DNA of 64,000 bases from the NCBI RefSeq assembly GCF_009797025.1, contig NZ_CP047027.1, positions 4,650,001 to 4,714,000 of the forward strand, given 5' to 3'. The position numbers and the translations under genes were made by a program. The DNA is from Cellulophaga sp. L1A9 (GTDB lineage: Bacteria > Bacteroidota > Bacteroidia > Flavobacteriales > Flavobacteriaceae). Positions within the stretch are counted from its first letter, which is position 1, and every line of letters starts with the position of its first letter. Shown here piece by piece: positions 36,555 through 45,979 of this stretch. The notes beneath the pieces were generated by a model. It did no database searches. It saw only the letters and a program-made list of their open reading frames with translations, and was not told where the DNA came from.

Positions 36555-37313
36555 GTGACAATAACAATAATTGATTGGGTAGATTTATTTATTCGACCAA
36601 CCTATTTTAAAATATTAGATGATTCTCTAAATTATTGTATGGCAAACAAAGGATTAACCGTACATGCGTACGTATATATGAGTAGTCATATTCATCTTAT
36701 TATTAGTTCTCAAGAAAACGAGTTGCAGGACATTATTCGCGATTTGAAAAAACACACCTCTAAGGAATTTATAAAAGTGATAAAAGAACTTCCTGAAAGT
36801 AGAAGGGAATGGCTTTTAGCTAAATTTAATTATGCAGCAAAGCGTGTAAAGAAAGGTGTTAGTTATAAGGTTTGGAAAGATGGGTATCATCCCGTAATTT
36901 TAGATACTAGCAAAAAAATAGAACAACGTATAAATTATATACATTATAATTCTGTGGCTTCAGAATTAGTTTATCATGAAAGAGATTGGAAAAACAGTAG
37001 CTATGCAATCTATGAAGAAGACAATTCAGAAATCCCTTCGGTTAAAGCACACCCTCTATGGTCATTTGAAATAGGAAAACAATTAGTCACGCTTTACAAA
37101 AGCGCGCGAGGTTCTGTGATTATAGATGTGGCACGAGTAGAATCTATTGGAATGAATGGTTCTTCGGATGAAAACTATAATAACGAAAATGAAGGCTATG
37201 AAGGATATAATTGTACCCGTACTTCTGTATATCAAAAAAATGGTGGAGCTTTAGCCAGTCATGCTGGTTGGAAAGGATATTTTAGACCTAAAAATTACGT
37301 AAAACAATTATAA
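36555..37313 (+). CDS. REP-associated tyrosine transposase, copy 2, fused to an effector-like tail
   Basis: The frame is intact where copy 1 has stops, with the SSHIHLIIS motif and a Tyr-containing region (YAAKRVKKGVSYKVW). The ATG used by copy 1 has become AGG at 36510-36512, so only a weak GTG at 36555 remains and expression is doubtful. Homology to copy 1 stops after 37142, at the same base as in copy 1. The frame then runs on for about 57 residues (GYNCTRTSVYQKNGG, GWKGYFRPKNYV) that look like the end of a different, cargo-like protein. This is therefore a decaying transposase joined to a toxin-like tail. Confidence 0.7.
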   Translation: MTITIIDWVDLFIRPTYFKILDDSLNYCMANKGLTVHAYVYMSSHIHLIISSQENELQDIIRDLKKHTSKEFIKVIKELPESRREWLLAKFNYAAKRVKKGVSYKVWKDGYHPVILDTSKKIEQRINYIHYNSVASELVYHERDWKNSSYAIYEEDNSEIPSVKAHPLWSFEIGKQLVTLYKSARGSVIIDVARVESIGMNGSSDENYNNENEGYEGYNCTRTSVYQKNGGALASHAGWKGYFRPKNYVKQL

Positions 37314-38071
37314 TGAAAAAATTTATATTATTTATATTACTATTTAGTATTTTGTCCTGTAAAGGACAAACAGAATCGAAAGAAGTAGTTTCATCATTTG
37401 AGTATTTAACAGAAGAAATATTAAAAACAAAATCTAAAAAAGAATTACGTTTACTTAGAAATGAAGTTTTTGCTAGAAAAGGACATGTTTTTAAAAGTGA
37501 AGATTTAATTGAATATTTCAATAAAAAAGCTTGGTATAAACCTAATCCAAATATTTCTTTATCATTTACTGAAAAAGAAAGTAGTTATACCTCTAAAATA
37601 AAGACTTTAGAAGAGGTAGAAAATGATTACTCAATAGTTAATTGTATTAATTATTATGATCATAATAATTCAAAGGTATACCCCTTGTCGGGTTCTAGAA
37701 TAGAAAATGATGAACTTCCAAACGGACTAATTGATATTGAATTAAGTCATAACAGCCTTAAACCGCAAATAAAAGAAATTTTGTTTGATGGATCTATTTT
37801 TAATCTTGATTGTCTAAACCCTAACAAATATAGATTTATAATTACAGCATATCCAAATCAAAACCTACACTCATATTTAGTTATTGGTGACTTGATTGAA
37901 ATCAAAAAACTTTATGGTAGTTTTGGTCCTTATGACAATCATAAAGAATATGATTTTGTATTAAATCACAAGGATTTAGAAATTACTATAGAAGATTGGG
38001 AACGAGACAAAAAAGTATCAACTAAGGTTGAAAAATACAAGCTTACAGATACAGGTTTAGTTAAGTTGTAA
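37313..38071 (+). CDS. YARHG-domain lipoprotein, candidate immunity protein
   Basis: A 252-residue lipoprotein (LFSILSCKGQ). Residues ~40-85 form a YARHG domain (LRLLRNEVFARKGHVFKS, then KKAWYKPNP), an extracytoplasmic module. The second half is unrecognised. Its start overlaps the preceding stop by one base, so it was translationally linked to the effector-like tail now fused to the transposase. An immunity role in the periplasm is inferred from this. Confidence 0.7.
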   Translation: MKKFILFILLFSILSCKGQTESKEVVSSFEYLTEEILKTKSKKELRLLRNEVFARKGHVFKSEDLIEYFNKKAWYKPNPNISLSFTEKESSYTSKIKTLEEVENDYSIVNCINYYDHNNSKVYPLSGSRIENDELPNGLIDIELSHNSLKPQIKEILFDGSIFNLDCLNPNKYRFIITAYPNQNLHSYLVIGDLIEIKKLYGSFGPYDNHKEYDFVLNHKDLEITIEDWERDKKVSTKVEKYKLTDTGLVKL

Positions 38072-38081
38072 ATTTTTACTC

Positions 38082-38110
38082 TCTAGCGCTCGTTTGTAAC
38101 AAGTGCCATA
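38082..38110. repeat. REP-like palindrome
   Basis: CTAGCGCTCGTTTGTAACAAGTGCC followed by ATATCGAGTAAG, the same layout as in the Rhs cassette spacers, here between effector modules. Confidence 0.6.
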
Positions 38111-38172
38111 TCGAGTAAGAAAACATCAATTAAAATTATAAATGTTTTAGTTAGCTTTTGTACTTTTAAGTA

Positions 38173-38751
38173 ATGAGTAGAAAGCATAAATCTCATACTG
38201 TTAAATCAGGATATGATGCTAATAATATTGTTACTTATGCACACGCATCTTCTCGTAAAAAATACACTTATCCAGATGGAACCATTAGAACTTATGGGAA
38301 ATATGATGGGGAATTTAGGCGAGTTGTTTATAATAAAGGTGCAGGAAAGAAACACATAGTTAAACTTCCTAATGGACTAAATAAAAAAGTAAATAATAAA
38401 TCTGTGAAATTTGCATTTACATCTACAGCAAGAACATATTGTGGACCCGAACATTTTGCTTGTTTTATAGGTGCTTTAACAGAAGTGGGGTATACTGATA
38501 TTGTTTCAGGAGGAATGTGTGAAGAGGACGGAACATGCTTTCCTAGTATATCACACAATAATGGTCAAAGTGTTGATACTAGTTATTTAGATGATGATAC
38601 TAGAGAACAAAACTTTATAAATGCTATGAATAAATTTGGATTTGACGGTCAGCTTAGAGGTCATGCAAAGAAGAAGTTTGATCATATGACTGCTAAATCT
38701 CATCACAATTCGCATCTGTATTCAGGAGTGTTAAAACCAAAATATAAATAG
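38173..38751 (+). CDS. Putative T6SS murein peptidase effector, M15/M74-like
   Basis: A 192-residue protein without signal peptide. The central part GPEHFACFIGALTEVGYTD and SISHNNGQSVDTSYLDDD (His near 127, Asp near 134) resembles the S-x-H-x-x-G-x-A-x-D zinc motif of D,D-/L,D-peptidases of the M15/M74 groups. A later HHNSHLY supplies a further His pair. Position in the VgrG island and an SH3 lipoprotein gene 2 bp downstream support a peptidoglycan hydrolase effector. The match is by motif only and moderate. Confidence 0.55.
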   Translation: MSRKHKSHTVKSGYDANNIVTYAHASSRKKYTYPDGTIRTYGKYDGEFRRVVYNKGAGKKHIVKLPNGLNKKVNNKSVKFAFTSTARTYCGPEHFACFIGALTEVGYTDIVSGGMCEEDGTCFPSISHNNGQSVDTSYLDDDTREQNFINAMNKFGFDGQLRGHAKKKFDHMTAKSHHNSHLYSGVLKPKYK

Positions 38752-38753
38752 AA

Positions 38754-39710
38754 ATGTATAAATTAATGTTAATACAAATATTTTGTATATTAGGTTTATT
38801 GACTAGTTGTTTTGAATCTAGAAATAGCGAAAAAAAATTAAAAGATAATAACTTAGTAGAAATAAAAGTAGAATTAACAGATAGCACCTCGTTAAGAGTA
38901 AAACAATTATCTAATTTCAACTTAAGTCAGTTACCATTAGGAAATGATAAGATTACTGATAAAGAGTTTAGAAATAAAAATAGCTTTTATATTAAAAAAG
39001 GAACAGATATAGAATTAAATAATGAATTTATTTATTCTTCAAAAGGTGAAATTTTAAAAGATTATTTCCATAACTTTTATAAGCCGACAACTTTATCATC
39101 AGTTGAAGAAGATAAATATCCTTTATATGATGATAAAGATTATATTCAAAAAGTAGGTATTAAATCTTCAGGACTAGAAAATATTATAAAAAATAAAGAT
39201 GGGGTATACTTATGTGTTTTTTTTGTGAATTTTAATTATGATAAAGAATATGAGAATTTTATTAAACCTATCAGGTATTTAGTTTCTTTTGATGAAAATT
39301 TAAATATTTTGAATGAATTCACTCTTAGTTTTTTTTATGAAACAGAAACAAAGAGTTTCGTAAAACTATTTTATTTAGATGAAAATCTAAATATTTACAC
39401 TAATTATTACAGGAATAAAGAGGGTGAAGACGGAAATATAAAAGAGACCTTTTCAGAGTTATATAAGTATACTGTATTATACAATGGTACAATTTCAGAG
39501 AAGAAAAACAGTACTTTAGAAGTAGGTTCAACAGTCTATGCTCAAGTAAAAACGTATTTAAACTTAAGAGCGCTGCCTAATGCAACAGCCGCGAAAGTAG
39601 GGAAAGCTTACCCAACAGATGAATTAACGGTTTTAGAAGTTTTAGAGGGTTGGGTTAAGATAGCGTTAAATGGTAAAGAAGGTTATGTTAGTAAAGATTT
39701 TGTTAGGTAA
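38754..39710 (+). CDS. SH3-domain lipoprotein, candidate immunity protein
   Basis: A 318-residue lipoprotein (LGLLTSCFES). The C-terminal ~60 residues are a bacterial SH3 domain (TYLNLRALPNATAAKVG, EGWVKIALNGKEGYVSKDFV). The N-terminal 250 residues are unrecognised. It begins 2 bp after the putative murein peptidase gene and is its likely periplasmic immunity partner. The SH3 position is C-terminal here and N-terminal in the lipoprotein at 32644, so the two are not simple duplicates. Confidence 0.7.
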   Translation: MYKLMLIQIFCILGLLTSCFESRNSEKKLKDNNLVEIKVELTDSTSLRVKQLSNFNLSQLPLGNDKITDKEFRNKNSFYIKKGTDIELNNEFIYSSKGEILKDYFHNFYKPTTLSSVEEDKYPLYDDKDYIQKVGIKSSGLENIIKNKDGVYLCVFFVNFNYDKEYENFIKPIRYLVSFDENLNILNEFTLSFFYETETKSFVKLFYLDENLNIYTNYYRNKEGEDGNIKETFSELYKYTVLYNGTISEKKNSTLEVGSTVYAQVKTYLNLRALPNATAAKVGKAYPTDELTVLEVLEGWVKIALNGKEGYVSKDFVR

Positions 39711-39763
39711 AGAACTTTCTGTTTAAATAAAACATAGCATTGCCACTCAGCTACTCGTGCTAT

Positions 39764-40471
39764 ACTGAGTCCGAAATTGAAAAATAAATAAAAGAATATT
39801 ATAAAATAGGATTAAATCAAGCTACTGGAGATAAGAAGAAAAATCTAGAGAAAAAACAGGATGAAAATATAGCTTTATTAAAAAAACGTGTAAAAAACAC
39901 CTGTTTTTGGGATAAGGTAGAAAAAGGAGAACAAGAAAACAAAAACTCTTTTTCTAATTTAACAGCAGGGGCATTTTTAGCTATTATTGTCTATAGTTAT
40001 TATACAAAAGATGAAAAAAAAGAAGCAGATAAAAAAAATATAAGAAATTTTAAAACTTCACAAAAAAATGTTTTGCACTTTCATCCAATGGCGTTTGTAG
40101 AACATATGCAACTTCAGAAAAAACTAGATGCTGCTGCTGATTTGTTTTGTAAGCAAGCAGAGTTAGCTATCTCATTTCAAATGGTACAACAAGCATTGGC
40201 GGCATATATTACTGCATACACTTTGATTCAAAAGAAATTAAAAAAGCGGTATAAAGAAATAGTTCAACAGGCTTACGAATTTGGAAAAACCCTTAGCATA
40301 GAACAACTAAAAACAAGCTCCTTAAATATTATTGCTTTAGAATATTATAATTTTTCTGATAAAAAAATTCAATTCTCTATAGATGAGTTTATGACTCATT
40401 TAGAAGGCAAAGATTGGAAAGAAAAATTAAAAACAGAGCAAGCAAATTTTAAAAGAGGAATTGTAGTTTAA
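39764..40471 (+). pseudogene. Partial copy of the 970-residue effector gene's linker region with a different C-terminus
   Basis: From 39764 the DNA matches about 31670-31990 of the large effector gene (CTATACTGAGTCCGAAATTG...), but GAA has become TAA early (EIEK then stop). After the shared CFWDKVEKGEQE region it diverges gradually: the membrane segment becomes FLAIIVYSYYTKDE and the motif FHPMAFVEHMQL replaces FHPIAFIEQMKL. A helical 110-residue end (FCKQAELAISFQMVQQALAA) follows instead of the transpeptidase domain. The frame from 40073 is open, so a short product is possible, but the original gene start is missing. It ends 15 bp before the rhs ATG. Confidence 0.6.
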
Positions 40472-40486
40472 AAAAAATATAAACGT

Positions 40487-43400
40487 ATGTTATTAGCTAA
40501 CAAGCATTTTACACCAGTTTTAGGAATAGACATACATATTGTAGTACTCTTAGGAGTACCTACACCTTTACCGCATCCGTTTATTGGGATGGTAATGGAT
40601 CCTATGGACTATATTCCTTTTATAGGTTCTACAGTAAATGTAAATAGTGTACCAAAAGGCAATAGCCAAACAGCAGGCATGTTGGGTACTTTTTTTCATA
40701 TTCCTATGGGCGGACCATTTTTAATGGCTCCAATGATTGGTCATGATTCTATGAACTTTTTTGGAAGTACAACAGTGAATGCTGAAGACAATTATTTTTC
40801 ACCGTCTGGGCATATGCTAATGACTTGTAGTGATATAGGGATGCCATTATCACTAACTCCGGGTAAAAAAATGCGACCAATACCTAGTATGTATTTACCC
40901 ACTTCTATGAGTATACCCTTACCTATGGGTAAAACAGTTATGGTGGGTGGTCCTTACGCTCCCGATCTTATGGGGCTTTTAATGGGGCTTGTTATGAGTT
41001 ATGGTTTTGGGTCTTTAATGAAATTAGGAGGCAAAGCTTTAAAAAAATTTAATCATGGCGTGCTCAAAAAATTTAAATCAACAGAGGGTTTAAGTAAAAA
41101 ATTCTGCAAAATGGGCTTTGAGCCCGTAGATTTAATTACAGGGCGTATGGTGTATGATGGTGAAGACTTTAGCATTCCAGGACCTATCCCTATTCAATGG
41201 GAACGTAATTGGTATTCAGATTCTGGTTATGAAGGACTAATGGGTCATGGCTTTCATAGCAATTACGATCTTTCTTTGCATCTAGTACCCGAAGAAGATA
41301 CCATAGTGTTACGACTACCTGACGGGCGCGTTACCGCAATGCCAATGCTTCATATTCCAGAAGAAGAATATTATAATCGGCAAGAAAAGCTAACATTGCG
41401 CTATGTAGATAAATACACCTATGAGCTTGAAGATAAAAACACATCACTAACGTATGTGTATAAAAGGCGTACCCCCAATCTTTACAAACCAACTGAAATT
41501 ATAAATGCTGATGGCTTTAAATTAGCCTTAGAATACAACAGTGCCAATACGCTTACCGCTATTCAAGATAGTGTTGGTCGTGTTTTAGAGTTGGCTTTAG
41601 ATCAATACAAAAGAGTTACAAACATACAAATTACACATAAGGGCAAAGTAAGGCAATTACTATCGTATGGTTATAATAAAGAAGGTGATTTAATAAGAAT
41701 TACTGACGCAGTAGACCAACATACGCTTATGGAGTATGAGAACCATCTTATGGTTAAAAAAACCGATAGAAATGGTCAAGCATTCTATTGGAAATACGAT
41801 GGTAAAAAAACAGGTGCAAAATGTATCGAAACTTGGGGAGACGGTGATATTCTGTCTGGAACTTTGGAGTACAGAAAAAATTACAATATCATAACCAATT
41901 CTTTGGGGGCTCAAACAATTTATTATTTTAATAATTTAAACCTGTGTACACAAGTTACAGGTCCTCTAGGTGGACATATTTTTCATGAATATACTGAGTT
42001 TATGGAGCCTTATCGTGATATTGACGAAGAAGGGAATATTACAGGCTACAGTTACGACCAGAAAGGAAACCTTACCAGTATTCACCAACCAGACGGGGCT
42101 GTAGTCACATTTGTTTATGATGAAAAAGATAGATTAGTACTTACCAAATACCCCGTAGGTGGCGCCATAGTTCGTTCGTATAAAAAAGATAAATTACATG
42201 CCGTAATAGGTACTGATGGAGGGGTAACTTCTTTTGATTATAATAACAAAGGATTAATTAAAGAGGTGCGCGATAATGCCGGAAATATTTCAGAGTTAGT
42301 CTATGATGCAGATTATAATTTGGCACAAATGCATTTGCCCAATGAAGCAGTTGCCGAGTGGGAATATGATGCATGGGGGCGTTGTATTAGAATAGTAAAT
42401 GCCGAAGGTTACGAAGAGAGCTTTGTGTATGACGATTTAGATAGAGTACGCCAAGTGGTAGAACCAGACCACAACCAAATTCTGTTAAAATACAACGCCT
42501 ACGATGAAGTAACCGAAATGCACCAACGCAATGGCAAGGTAAGGTTTGAATACACTCCCATGGGGAGTTTAAAAATGCGTGAAGAACGAGGCAGAAAAGT
42601 GTTTTTTAATTATGATACCGAAGAGCAATTACGTTATATAGATAATGAACATGGCGAACGCTACCGTTTTAAACGAAATGCAAATGGCGCTATAGTTCAA
42701 GAAATTGGTTTTGATGGCTTAACCAGAATTTACCAACGCGACCGTGCAGGTAAAGTACAACGCATAAACAGGCCCGAAGGTAGATTTACCGATTATGAAT
42801 ATGACAATAACGCCCGAATTACCAGAGCAGAACATAGCGATGGTACTTGGGAAACGTATAGTTACAACCAAAACGGACAATTAATTGAAGCTGTAAACCT
42901 AAATACTAAAGTTCAATTTATTCGGAACGCTAGTGGAGCGATAGTAGCCGAATACCAAGATGGGCATTTGGTAAAAAGTACCTATGATAATTTAGGCAAC
43001 CGTACAAAAATAAGCAGTAGCCTAGGGGCTGATATAACTATTGACAGAAATAAAATTGGGCAAATTGAAGCTATGAATGCCCAATTAAATGTACCTGAAG
43101 AGGCTAATGTAGCACCCAATACTACAAAAGTAGCAACGCCATGGACCGCTAATTTTGCTTACAATTCTGTAGGTATGGAAGTAGAACGGATGTTGCCTGG
43201 CGGTATTAAAGCCACAAAAAAATACGATGAAGCAGGCAGGCCCATACAACATGTTGTAAAGCGTGGGCGTAATGAAATGCGACACCGTACTTATGCGTGG
43301 AATGCTAATGATAGACTTAGCAGAATGGTCAACCAACTAACACAAGGCCAAGTTACCTACAGCTATGACAATTTTGGAAGTTTAGCAACAGCTAAATATG

Positions 43401-44599
43401 AAAACCATGATATGGATTATAAATTACCCGATGAAGTAGGTAATTTATACCGTAACAAAAACCAAACAGACCGTAAATACAATGCGGGCGGGCAATTGGC
43501 AGAAGCTAATGGAACCAAATACCATTATGATGAAGAGGGTAACCTTGTCATAAAACAAACCCCGAAAGGCACTTATAAGTACCAATGGTATGGCAATGGA
43601 ATGCTTAAAGCCGTAGAACGCCCAGACCAACAAACAATAAGTTTTGAGTATGATGCATTAGGCAGAAGAACCGCTAAAATTGATCAGCCTAAATTTGGCA
43701 GTCAAGGTACAATTACCCGTTTTGTTTGGGATGGTAATGTACCGTTGCACGAATGGCGCTACAAACTAAAAAGCAGACCAGATTTAGTGGTAGATGAATT
43801 TGGTTTACTGAGCACAAGCAAGCCAGAACCCATTGAAAATTTAATTACGTGGGTTTTTGATGAAAATAGCTTTAAACCCTCAGCTAAAATTACAGAAGAA
43901 GACACCTACTCTATTATTACAGATTATTTAGGGACACCTGTAGAAATGTACAATAGTAAAGGTGAAAAAACTTGGCAAGTTGAATATGATATTTACGGAA
44001 AAGTACGTAAACTTGTAATAGGTTCATTGGCAGATTGCCCTTATAGGTATCAAGGACAGTACGAGGATGTAGAAACTAGGCTGTACTATAACAGGTTTAG
44101 GTACTATGATGCGGAGGTTGGGAATTATATAAGTCAAGATCCAATTGGGTTGATGAGTGGCGAACCTAACTTATACGCTTATGTGAGTGATTCTAATACT
44201 TGGATAGACCCATTAGGACTATTAGGTATCGGAGAAGTTGCCGGTTATGGTTCAAAAGCGCACGTAGGTGACGGTTTAGACGCTCACGAAATGTTAAGAA
44301 ATGCATTCTTAAAAGATAGTCCTTTAACAGATATTACTACTAGAGCAGGTGCAAAAGGCAATCCTGCAATGGCTTTAGATAAATCTTTGCATAGAGCGGT
44401 GCATGATGCTGAAGCAAGAATAAAAGCAGCTAAAGGAATGGGGAGAAATCAATATTTTAAAAGAGCAAAACATAATATAAGGGTTATGTATCAAGCTATG
44501 CAAGAGGTCTTAGTAGATGGAGGTGTAATTAGTCAAGAGCAATTAAGAAATATGAAACGACAGGCTGAAAAGTTTGCTAAGTCAAAAGGCTGTCACTAA
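40487..44599 (+). CDS. rhs: Full-length Rhs effector with PAAR-like N-terminus and C-terminal nuclease-like toxin
   Basis: A 1370-residue polymorphic toxin. Residues 1-~170 are Gly/Pro/Met-rich and PAAR-like (GMVMDPMDYIPFIGSTVNVN, FHIPMGGPFLMAPMIGHDS), with a hydrophobic stretch near 155-175. A DUF6531-like entry (PVDLITGRMVYDGEDFSIPG) starts the shell, followed by many YD repeats (YDEEGNLVIKQTPKGTYKYQ). The core signature [20 protein letters not shown] lies near 1185 and DPIGL...IDPLGL ends at ~1243, the usual self-cleavage region. The toxin, ~127 residues, has LDAHEMLRNAFL and NPAMALDKSLHRAVHDAEAR, resembling HNH/Endo VII-type toxins. Its immunity gene follows. Confidence 0.9.
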   Translation: MLLANKHFTPVLGIDIHIVVLLGVPTPLPHPFIGMVMDPMDYIPFIGSTVNVNSVPKGNSQTAGMLGTFFHIPMGGPFLMAPMIGHDSMNFFGSTTVNAEDNYFSPSGHMLMTCSDIGMPLSLTPGKKMRPIPSMYLPTSMSIPLPMGKTVMVGGPYAPDLMGLLMGLVMSYGFGSLMKLGGKALKKFNHGVLKKFKSTEGLSKKFCKMGFEPVDLITGRMVYDGEDFSIPGPIPIQWERNWYSDSGYEGLMGHGFHSNYDLSLHLVPEEDTIVLRLPDGRVTAMPMLHIPEEEYYNRQEKLTLRYVDKYTYELEDKNTSLTYVYKRRTPNLYKPTEIINADGFKLALEYNSANTLTAIQDSVGRVLELALDQYKRVTNIQITHKGKVRQLLSYGYNKEGDLIRITDAVDQHTLMEYENHLMVKKTDRNGQAFYWKYDGKKTGAKCIETWGDGDILSGTLEYRKNYNIITNSLGAQTIYYFNNLNLCTQVTGPLGGHIFHEYTEFMEPYRDIDEEGNITGYSYDQKGNLTSIHQPDGAVVTFVYDEKDRLVLTKYPVGGAIVRSYKKDKLHAVIGTDGGVTSFDYNNKGLIKEVRDNAGNISELVYDADYNLAQMHLPNEAVAEWEYDAWGRCIRIVNAEGYEESFVYDDLDRVRQVVEPDHNQILLKYNAYDEVTEMHQRNGKVRFEYTPMGSLKMREERGRKVFFNYDTEEQLRYIDNEHGERYRFKRNANGAIVQEIGFDGLTRIYQRDRAGKVQRINRPEGRFTDYEYDNNARITRAEHSDGTWETYSYNQNGQLIEAVNLNTKVQFIRNASGAIVAEYQDGHLVKSTYDNLGNRTKISSSLGADITIDRNKIGQIEAMNAQLNVPEEANVAPNTTKVATPWTANFAYNSVGMEVERMLPGGIKATKKYDEAGRPIQHVVKRGRNEMRHRTYAWNANDRLSRMVNQLTQGQVTYSYDNFGSLATAKYENHDMDYKLPDEVGNLYRNKNQTDRKYNAGGQLAEANGTKYHYDEEGNLVIKQTPKGTYKYQWYGNGMLKAVERPDQQTISFEYDALGRRTAKIDQPKFGSQGTITRFVWDGNVPLHEWRYKLKSRPDLVVDEFGLLSTSKPEPIENLITWVFDENSFKPSAKITEEDTYSIITDYLGTPVEMYNSKGEKTWQVEYDIYGKVRKLVIGSLADCPYRYQGQYEDVETRLYYNRFRYYDAEVGNYISQDPIGLMSGEPNLYAYVSDSNTWIDPLGLLGIGEVAGYGSKAHVGDGLDAHEMLRNAFLKDSPLTDITTRAGAKGNPAMALDKSLHRAVHDAEARIKAAKGMGRNQYFKRAKHNIRVMYQAMQEVLVDGGVISQEQLRNMKRQAEKFAKSKGCH

Positions 44600-44614
44600 A
44601 ATAATATATTTAAA

Positions 44615-45274
44615 ATGTCACAATTAATTTTTACTGACCATAAAACAGAAAATAGTATAGGTTTTGTTGGTGGAGGAAGTATTCAAATGCCCAATAATAT
44701 TTGGCCTAAAATTCCGGATACAAATATAAATCAGACACATTTATGTACATTTTTCTCTAATTTTTTCAGAAATGGAAGTCTAGCAGAAAATAAAAATATT
44801 TCTATTTTTATTTCACTCGAAAACCATTTTTTAGGAGGTGTAAAGGATTCTTTAACATCGAAATATACAGTTAATCAAAAAAATGACTTAGCAATTTTAA
44901 AAGAAGGTTATAGCAAAGTTTTAATTTACGACCATACGAATGATGAAGAATTAAATTTATCGGAAATAGTTCTGAAGAAAAAGTTTTTTGAGATTATACC
45001 AGACACTGAAGAATACATGGAGAAAGAACACGTATTCTTTGAAGAGAATGGAATGGGGTTAGATATTTCAAAACTACAAAGTATTCCTTACTTTGAACAA
45101 GATATTATTAATCCTAGCCCTAAATATCAATTTTACTTACAACTCTTAGAAGAAGATATTGAAAAGGATTTTAAAATTTTCCAAACAGGAATAGGTTATT
45201 TTTATGTCGATAAAAGCATAAAAAAGCTTAAATCAGGTGATGAAGCAGGTTTATTTTTTATACAAAATACTTAA
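44615..45274 (+). CDS. Immunity protein of the expressed Rhs toxin, DUF1963-like
   Basis: A 219-residue cytoplasmic protein 15 bp after rhs. The opening GFVGGGSIQMPNNIWPKIP and the distant GIGYFYVDKSIKKL...GLFFIQ recall YwqG/DUF1963 proteins, which occur as immunity proteins in toxin loci. The resemblance is weak. No signal peptide, which fits a toxin acting in the cytoplasm. Confidence 0.65.
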   Translation: MSQLIFTDHKTENSIGFVGGGSIQMPNNIWPKIPDTNINQTHLCTFFSNFFRNGSLAENKNISIFISLENHFLGGVKDSLTSKYTVNQKNDLAILKEGYSKVLIYDHTNDEELNLSEIVLKKKFFEIIPDTEEYMEKEHVFFEENGMGLDISKLQSIPYFEQDIINPSPKYQFYLQLLEEDIEKDFKIFQTGIGYFYVDKSIKKLKSGDEAGLFFIQNT

Positions 45275-45455
45275 AACCCTGCTAGCACTCGTTTGCAACG
45301 AGTGCCCTACACACTAAAAAACAACTAAAAAGCTATCTAAAATTTAGATAGCTTTTTTATTTTCAAGCACCAACTGGCGCAAGATAAAGAAGTCAAAAAC
45401 TTGCCAAGCAAAATACAATATTAACGGAAAAGTACGTAAACTTGTAATAGGTTCA
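45275..45455. repeat. Intercassette spacer A: REP palindrome, terminator, conserved leader
   Basis: Three parts recur between most cassettes. (1) A REP-like palindrome at 45283-45307, TAGCACTCGTTTGCAACGAG then TGCC. (2) A hairpin terminator at 45327-45357, AAAAAGCTATCTAAA/TTTAGATAGCTTTTTT. (3) A leader at 45368-45455 beginning CACCAACTGGCGCAAGATAA, with AAGTCAAAAACTTGCCAAGC, that runs in frame into the Rhs arm through ACGGAAAAGTACGTAAACTT. The same leader text exists nowhere upstream of the full-length gene. Confidence 0.8.
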
Positions 45456-45968
45456 TTGGCAGATTGCCCTTATAGGTATCAAGGACAGTACGAGGATGTA
45501 GAAACTGGGCTATACTATAATAGGTTTAGATACTACGCACCTGATCAAGGTATTTATATATCCCAAGACCCGATTGGGCTTGCAGGTGAAATGCCCAATA
45601 TGTACAGCAATGTGCACAATTCTAACGGTTGGATAGATCCTTTTGGATTGGCTGAACATATAACTTTTCCGAATGAATCTTTACATCCCAAAGCACAAGG
45701 GACTTTTACGGTTAAAGCGACAGGTTACCATCATGCAGACAAAGTAGCCTTATATAAATCAGCAGGATTAAAGGAAAGCTTTGATTCAAGTAAATGGATT
45801 TCTCACCATGTAAGTTATAACCCAGATACTGGTGACATGAGAATGCAATTAGTTTCACTTGAAGCACATAAAAAAAGTCACATAGGTGGTGTTAATGATT
45901 TTGAAAATCATCCCAAAGTAAAATATAATACAGATGATGCATCTAAAATTGCCAAAGCTTGCAAATAA
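45456..45968 (+). CDS. Displaced Rhs tip 1: HNH/Endo VII-like nuclease toxin
   Basis: Residues 1-65 equal the Rhs core end ([18 protein letters not shown] to DPFGL); 66-170 are a new toxin domain. The TTG start is an internal Leu codon of the Rhs core, and homology extends upstream to 45422, so the tip has no start of its own. The toxin contains [20 protein letters not shown] and [11 protein letters not shown], the W..HH...MQLV...H..SHIGG pattern of HNH/Endo VII toxins. It is nearly identical to the tip at 55604. SUKH immunity gene follows. Confidence 0.8.
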   Translation: MADCPYRYQGQYEDVETGLYYNRFRYYAPDQGIYISQDPIGLAGEMPNMYSNVHNSNGWIDPFGLAEHITFPNESLHPKAQGTFTVKATGYHHADKVALYKSAGLKESFDSSKWISHHVSYNPDTGDMRMQLVSLEAHKKSHIGGVNDFENHPKVKYNTDDASKIAKACK

Positions 45969-45979
45969 AATTATAAAGA

